A DNA stretch of 64,000 bases from assembly GCA_016930175.1 (NCBI GenBank), contig JAFGHJ010000004.1:62001-126000 (forward strand), in the 5' to 3' direction. A model generated the notes under the pieces. That model did not search any database. It saw only the letters and a program-made list of their open reading frames with translations, and was not told the origin of the DNA. This DNA is from Caldifarciminota bacterium. Lineage in GTDB: Bacteria > Hydrothermota > UBA3072. The translations under genes and the position numbers were made by a program. This document shows positions 59,807 to 64,000 of this stretch, piece by piece (within the stretch, counting starts at the first letter, position 1; each line of letters opens with the position of its first letter).

Positions 59807-60940
59807 TTATTCTTCCACGGAGAATTTGTAAAGTATGGTTTCTTTTCTTTCTTCACCTGCGTTTATGATGCAGGACGGGAAGTTTGGTTTGTTCGGTGAG
59901 TCTGGATAGTACTGAGGTTCGATACAGAATGCGTAGTGCTGATTATATGCTTTGCCGCCTTTGCCTTTAAATCCGTCGAGAAAGTTTCCTGAATAGAATT
60001 GAGTTCCCGGCATTGTTGCGTATATTTCCATAACCCTGCCGCTTTCAGGCTCTACGACTTTACATACCATGGAAAGCGGTTCATCTGATTCTGTTAATAC
60101 GAAGTTATGGTCGTAACCTCCGTGGAACTTCTTGTCGAGTTGATCTATACGCGAGCCGATTGCTGTAAGCTCTGTAAAATCTAAAGGAGTTCCTTCTACG
60201 CTCACGATTTCTCCTGTCGGAATCAATCCATCATCTACCGGGGTGTATTCCTCAGCGTTTAATTGTAACTTATGTTCCAGTATGGTACCGTTGCCTTCCC
60301 CTTTTAGATTGAAGTATGCATGGTTTGTAAGATTTACAGGTGTTGCTTTATCGGTCTTCGATTTTAAAACTATCTTTAATTCGTTTTTATCGTTAAGAAT
60401 ATATTTAACCGTGTTCTCGAGGTTTCCCGGATATCCTTCTTCTCCGTCTTTGCTCGTGTATGTGAGTTTTACGCCTGCTCCTTCGTCCGTTTTCAGCTCT
60501 TCGCCTTTCCATACTTTTTTACCGAAACCTTCGACTCCGCCGTGAAGATGGTTTTCTCCGTCGTTTGTCGCCAGAGTATATTCCTGTCCGTCTAAAGTAA
60601 ATTTACCTTTTGCGATTCGGTTCGCATATCTTCCCGCTATTACTCCCTGAAACGTGTTATCATTGATGTATCCTTCGAGGTTGTCATATCCTAAGATAAT
60701 ATCTTCGAAGTTTCCGTCTCTGTCCGGAACTTTAAGAGAAACCAGGGTGGCTCCGAATTCACTGACTTTCAACTCTACACCGTTTGCGTTCTTGATTGTA
60801 TACAGATTAACTGTTTGTCCGTCCGCGGTCTTACCGAATTCCTCTGTTTGGATCGTTAAAGAGGATTTTCCTTCCGTACAGCTGAAACAAAAGATTAGAG
60901 ATGTGAACGGTACGAGTTTTTTGCATAAGTTTAATTCCAT
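59807..60940 (-). CDS. galM: Aldose 1-epimerase, predicted lipoprotein
   Basis: The 377-residue protein has a short N-terminal signal with lipobox-like end (LVPFTSLIFCFSCTEGKSS; Cys about 21). The galactose mutarotase fold follows: NANGVELKVSEFGATLVSL, GVIAGRYANRIAKGKFTLDG, HLHGGVEGFGKKVW, the catalytic His in VNLTNHAYFNL, and the catalytic Glu in FCIEPQYYPDSPN. It interconverts alpha and beta sugar anomers. Export to the periplasm or outer membrane is unusual but known for some mutarotases of polysaccharide users. Ribosome site AAAGGAGGTAACA; own promoter and terminator. Confidence 0.92.
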   Translation of the reverse strand: MELNLCKKLVPFTSLIFCFSCTEGKSSLTIQTEEFGKTADGQTVNLYTIKNANGVELKVSEFGATLVSLKVPDRDGNFEDIILGYDNLEGYINDNTFQGVIAGRYANRIAKGKFTLDGQEYTLATNDGENHLHGGVEGFGKKVWKGEELKTDEGAGVKLTYTSKDGEEGYPGNLENTVKYILNDKNELKIVLKSKTDKATPVNLTNHAYFNLKGEGNGTILEHKLQLNAEEYTPVDDGLIPTGEIVSVEGTPLDFTELTAIGSRIDQLDKKFHGGYDHNFVLTESDEPLSMVCKVVEPESGRVMEIYATMPGTQFYSGNFLDGFKGKGGKAYNQHYAFCIEPQYYPDSPNKPNFPSCIINAGEERKETILYKFSVEE

Positions 60941-60981
60941 TGTTACCTCCTTTTTGTCTCCTTATGGTTAAACTTAAGAAT

Positions 60982-61009
60982 AGTTTATTGAAAAATTTAA
61001 AAAAGTCAA
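60982..61009 (-). promoter_or_regulatory. galM promoter
   Basis: TTGACT (61004-61009), 16 nt, TAAACT (60982-60987) on the minus strand. Confidence 0.65.
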
Positions 61010-61039
61010 CCGATTTTTTTACCCCAACCTTCCTACACC

Positions 61040-61300
61040 ACCAGGCTATTAGCCGTTGGCTTTTTGCTTTTGGCTAGAAAACCGCGCTCGGCTTACCGCT
61101 TACGGCTAACCGCTTTATACCCCCACACCCTTCCCTTTTTAAAAGAATTTTTGGCGGAAAGCGGAAGGCTGTCAGCGGGCAGCGTAGCATATCTTTGTGT
61201 TCTTTGTATCCTTTACGATTATGTTAGGGTATAGTATTTAAGGTATAGTAAATACGACAAATCATATAAATCTGCGTTTATCTGCGTCCAATTAAGGGGT
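61040..61300. repeat. Family F and A repeats between galM and the dehydrogenase
   Basis: 'gctattagccgttggcttt', 'ggcttaccgcttacggcta' (family F) and 'tctttgtgttctttgtatc', 'aaatctgcgtttatctgcg' (family A-like). No gene is seen in 61,010-61,312. Confidence 0.8.
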
Positions 61301-61312
61301 TGGGAGTAGTAT

Positions 61313-62350
61313 TCAATCAAAGCTTATCATTGCTTTGATTACACCGTCCCGATAATTTTCCACGAATTCGAATGCTAATGGTGCGTCTTTGAGTTTAAAA
61401 TTGTGCGTTGACATGAAATCTGCGTTTATTTTCTTTCTTGCGATTAAATCGATTGCTTTCTGCGTGCAGTCGTTTTGTCTTCGGACGTTCTGAATCGATA
61501 TTTCTTTTCTGCGGATTTTGTTGATATTAAATGAAATCTCGTTCGGCTCGGGTATTCCTACAATTATTAGCTTGCCTCCGGGTTTTAATAAATCGATCGC
61601 CTGATCCAGCGCTTCCTGCTTACCGCAGCATTCGAATACCGCGTCTAATTGTTCGGGTTCTATGTCTTTTATTTTTTCTACGATGTCTATCAGGTCCGGA
61701 TTTCCAATCCAGTCCGCTCCGGCTCTTTTCGCAGCAATAAGTCGTTCTTCTATTTTATCAGTCATAAGAATTTCTTTTACGCCGCTTAACCGGGACGCAA
61801 GGAGGACAGACAACCCGATAGGGCCCGAGCCGAGTATGCCGATTGTTTTTCCTTTCGCGTTTTCAAGGAAAGAGGCGGAATAAATGCCGATGGATAAAGG
61901 TTCTACCAGAGCACCCTGAATAAAACTCATAGAAGAGCCTATCTTATAACAATTTTCTTCCGGCATGACTATATATTCCGAGAGGCAGCCTTCGATTTGA
62001 CCCGGACAGCCGAGAAATTTTAAATCCCGGCAGGTATGACGTCTTCCGCTTAGACACTGGTCGCATTTTCCGCAGGATACAGCGGGCTCAATCGCCACGC
62101 GGTCGTTCGGTTTTACTCTTGTAACTCTGCCGCCTGCGGATTCGACTATTGCAGAGCCTTCATGTCCTATTGTAAAAGGGAATTCGATAATCTGATCGCC
62201 TATTCGCCCCGTCGAGTAGTAATGAATGTCGGAGCCGCATATCCCGACATTGCGCATTTTTAACAAAACATCAGTGGTTTTTTTTATATTGGGTTTAGGT
62301 GTTTCTCTAAGTTCAAATTTACGAATGCCGGTTAAAACAAGCGAGTTCAT
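61313..62350 (-). CDS. Zinc-dependent polyol (sorbitol/xylitol-like) dehydrogenase
   Basis: The 345-residue medium-chain dehydrogenase has the catalytic zinc ligands Cys38 (VGICGSDIHYY) and His63/Glu64 (IGHEGSAIVE). The structural zinc Cys set CGKCDQCLSGRRHTC and the NAD motif GILGSGPIGL are also present. It probably oxidises a sugar alcohol to a ketose or the reverse. It follows the isomerase gene by 19 nt in the same operon. Confidence 0.9.
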   Translation of the reverse strand: MNSLVLTGIRKFELRETPKPNIKKTTDVLLKMRNVGICGSDIHYYSTGRIGDQIIEFPFTIGHEGSAIVESAGGRVTRVKPNDRVAIEPAVSCGKCDQCLSGRRHTCRDLKFLGCPGQIEGCLSEYIVMPEENCYKIGSSMSFIQGALVEPLSIGIYSASFLENAKGKTIGILGSGPIGLSVLLASRLSGVKEILMTDKIEERLIAAKRAGADWIGNPDLIDIVEKIKDIEPEQLDAVFECCGKQEALDQAIDLLKPGGKLIIVGIPEPNEISFNINKIRRKEISIQNVRRQNDCTQKAIDLIARKKINADFMSTHNFKLKDAPLAFEFVENYRDGVIKAMISFD

Positions 62351-62369
62351 GGGTTATTAACCCAATTCA

Positions 62370-63851
62370 TCAAAATGGATTTTCATCAGGATAAAGCATG
62401 CTCTCCGGTTGGTTGAAAGAAACATCTGCGATTCCCAGTATCTTCATAGCGGCAAACAATGTTTTGCCGGCGTGCCTGAAGGCAACACCGGTATGGTGAG
62501 GGAATTTTTTACCTATAAGAACATGACGATAGAATCTTCCCATTTCTTTTACAGCGAATACGCCGATACTGCCGAAGGATTTTGGGTCTATATCGAGTAC
62601 TTCTCCCTCCGCTACATACGAACGAAGGATTGTGTCGGCTGTCGACTGCAGTCGGAAAAGGGTGATATTACCAGGCTTAATCTGACCTTCAAGAGTACCT
62701 CTTGTAATATCCGGTTCTTTTTTGTCCGGTTCCATTAAACGGTTCATGATTAGCTGAAATTTAATCGCTCCGTTTAACAGGCAGCAAGAAGATACATTTC
62801 CGCAGTGGAATCCCATGAAGAGATCTGTATGTTTATATTTTCCGATTTTGCTCTTTTCTTTTTTATAAATATCCGGGGGAACTGTGTTGTTGATATCGAG
62901 AATTGCAGGAGGAAGTTCAGTGGCACATGCCGCTATGAATTCACTTAATGTTCCGTATATATCGGTTTCGCAGGATACGGGGATTCCTCGTGCTGCGAGA
63001 CGTGAATTTACATAACAGGGCACAAATCCGAAATATTTTTCAAAAGAAGGCCAGCATTTATTTGCGAATATTCCATACTCCGAAGCTCCCAGATTATCTT
63101 CCATAAATTTTGTTAACGCGACCTCGTACTGAGCGAGTTTATTAAGAATATCCGGATAGGTGTTTCCTCTGCCAAGTTCTTTTGCCATATCGGATGCGAC
63201 TTTTTTTATGTTAGGATTGCCTTCGGCGGATTTATAGATGTCGTATAAGTCGAGCTCACTGTTTTCCATAACTTCCACGCCGATATCATAGAGAGGTTTT
63301 ATAGGCGCGTTGCATGTGACAAAATCAAAAGGTCGCGGACCAAAGGCGAAGATTTTAAGTTTTTTTAGGGCGATTAAGATTCTCGCGACGGGAATAAAAT
63401 CCTTTATCATATTGGTAATTTCGCTTGCCGTACCAACGGGATATTCCGGTATGTATGGTTTTAACTGACGTAGCCCTGCGTTATAAGACGTACTCAATAA
63501 ACCGCAATATGCGTCGCCTCTTCCCTGAATAAGGTCTTTTCCTGTTTCTTCCGCGGCGGCGGCAAACATGACAGGGTGAGTAAATTTCTGAGCGAGCATA
63601 GTCGTCGGACCTTCAGGTCCGAAATTTCCCAGATATATAACAAGGGCGTTAATATTTTTCTTATTTATTTCTTTAAGTGCCTTCAGCACATCTTTTTCGT
63701 TTTCTATTATCGTTTCAATCTCGATTATTGGGAGGTTCTTCGATTTACATTCCGCTACGACCGCTTTTCTTCTTTTTCGGGACAGCTCGATAGGGAAGCA
63801 GTCTCTGCTTACCGCAATAATACCGGGATTAATCTTCGGAATATTTTCCAT
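62370..63851 (-). CDS. L-fucose/L-arabinose isomerase-family protein
   Basis: The protein (about 493 residues) resembles FucI/AraA-like isomerases: NALVIYLGNFGPEGPTTM, DLIQGRGDAYCGLLS, FVPCYVNSRLAARGIPVSCE (metal-site Glu), LMGFHCGN-type LFMGFHCGNVSSC and a C-terminal FPHHTGVAFRHAGKTL. I choose the ATG at 63,851, which follows AAGGAGAAATAAA, over a start 12 codons upstream that overlaps the previous gene. It sits between an araD-like gene and a polyol dehydrogenase, so an aldose-ketose isomerase of pentose or deoxyhexose is likely. The substrate is uncertain. Confidence 0.87.
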   Translation of the reverse strand: MENIPKINPGIIAVSRDCFPIELSRKRRKAVVAECKSKNLPIIEIETIIENEKDVLKALKEINKKNINALVIYLGNFGPEGPTTMLAQKFTHPVMFAAAAEETGKDLIQGRGDAYCGLLSTSYNAGLRQLKPYIPEYPVGTASEITNMIKDFIPVARILIALKKLKIFAFGPRPFDFVTCNAPIKPLYDIGVEVMENSELDLYDIYKSAEGNPNIKKVASDMAKELGRGNTYPDILNKLAQYEVALTKFMEDNLGASEYGIFANKCWPSFEKYFGFVPCYVNSRLAARGIPVSCETDIYGTLSEFIAACATELPPAILDINNTVPPDIYKKEKSKIGKYKHTDLFMGFHCGNVSSCCLLNGAIKFQLIMNRLMEPDKKEPDITRGTLEGQIKPGNITLFRLQSTADTILRSYVAEGEVLDIDPKSFGSIGVFAVKEMGRFYRHVLIGKKFPHHTGVAFRHAGKTLFAAMKILGIADVSFNQPESMLYPDENPF

Positions 63852-63852
63852 T

Positions 63853-64000
63853 TTATTTCTCCTTTTTATTTTGTCCGTAGTAGGCATCCGGACCGTGCTT
63901 TCTATTATAGTGTTTTTTTAAAATGTATTCAGGTAAATCTTTGCACTCCGAATCAAGCTGGTAAGTTCCGAAAGCCATCTCTGACACGATTTCGAGAATA
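63853..64000 (-). CDS. araD: L-ribulose-5-phosphate 4-epimerase-like, C-terminal end
   Basis: The last 48 codons of a gene enter from the right edge and end at a TAA 1 nt before the isomerase ATG. The sequence YILKKHYNRKHGPDAYYGQ closely follows the AraD C-terminus (LLDKHYLRKHGAKAYYGQ in E. coli, from memory). AraD converts L-ribulose 5-phosphate to D-xylulose 5-phosphate. Its tight coupling to the isomerase suggests an L-arabinose-like catabolic route. Confidence 0.8.
   Translation of the reverse strand, partial: ILEIVSEMAFGTYQLDSECKDLPEYILKKHYNRKHGPDAYYGQNKKEK

Noticed and set aside
62350..62364. Palindrome tgggttattaaccca at the start of the polyol dehydrogenase gene
   Set aside because: The arms are only 7 bp and there is no promoter beside it, so chance is a sufficient explanation. 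It might still be an operator.

Overview
The window looks like chromosome from a diderm (Gram-negative type) bacterium of moderate to low GC, probably an uncultured FCB-like or WOR-3-like lineage; the lineage is an inference. The basis is an OmpA-family protein, a long YidC with a periplasmic domain, lipoproteins, an outer-membrane style exopolysaccharide locus, and three large exported proteins that end in a FlgD-like/type-A sorting domain. The standard genetic code is used. I found no rRNA, tRNA or CRISPR array.

Bases 1-36,000 are an accessory surface-polysaccharide region. It holds a dTDP-rhamnose set (rfbB partial, rmlC, rmlD, rmlA) interrupted by a RAYT/IS200-like transposase flanked by REP-type hairpins. 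It also has sulfate-activation genes cysD and cysN (cysN carries a frameshift), two alkaline-phosphatase-superfamily enzymes, two FkbM methyltransferases, a Wzx flippase, two polymerase/ligase-type membrane proteins, seven glycosyltransferases of families GT2, GT4 and GT26, a GDP-mannose 3,5-epimerase-like enzyme and the initiating sugar-1-phosphate transferase. Inserted among these are two four-helix-bundle (S23-type) genes, an AbiEi/AbiEii toxin-antitoxin pair, an OmpA-family protein and two exported proteins with sorting domains (one a C25 gingipain-type peptidase).

Bases 36,000-59,500 are mostly housekeeping: mltG-ruvX; rpsP-khpA-trmD-rplS-rnhB-yraN (rimM is missing from its usual place); cdd; trpS; a lexA-dinB SOS pair; ileS-traR/dksA-lspA; and rnpA-yidD-yidC-khpB-mnmE-queA (no rpmH or dnaA next to rnpA). 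Between them are a TPR protein, a Big_5-like lipoprotein, an unknown protein and a 16-repeat YVTN propeller protein. Bases 59,800-64,000 carry sugar metabolism: an exported galM and an operon of an araD-like epimerase, a fucose/arabinose-isomerase-like enzyme and a polyol dehydrogenase.

Three features stand out. First, intergenic regions are packed with several families of short degenerate repeats built from 8-10 nt units, and these repeats also sit in frame inside or at the starts of protein genes. Second, several genes have near-consensus promoters (TTGACA/T, 16-17 nt, TATAAT-like) whose -10 box lies only 5-8 nt before the start codon, predicting leaderless mRNAs, while two membrane-protein genes seem to start at AUU or AUA behind a perfect Shine-Dalgarno. 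Third, there are clear scars of rearrangement: a 66-nt epimerase tail, the cysN frameshift and REP hairpins whose loop is inverted between copies.
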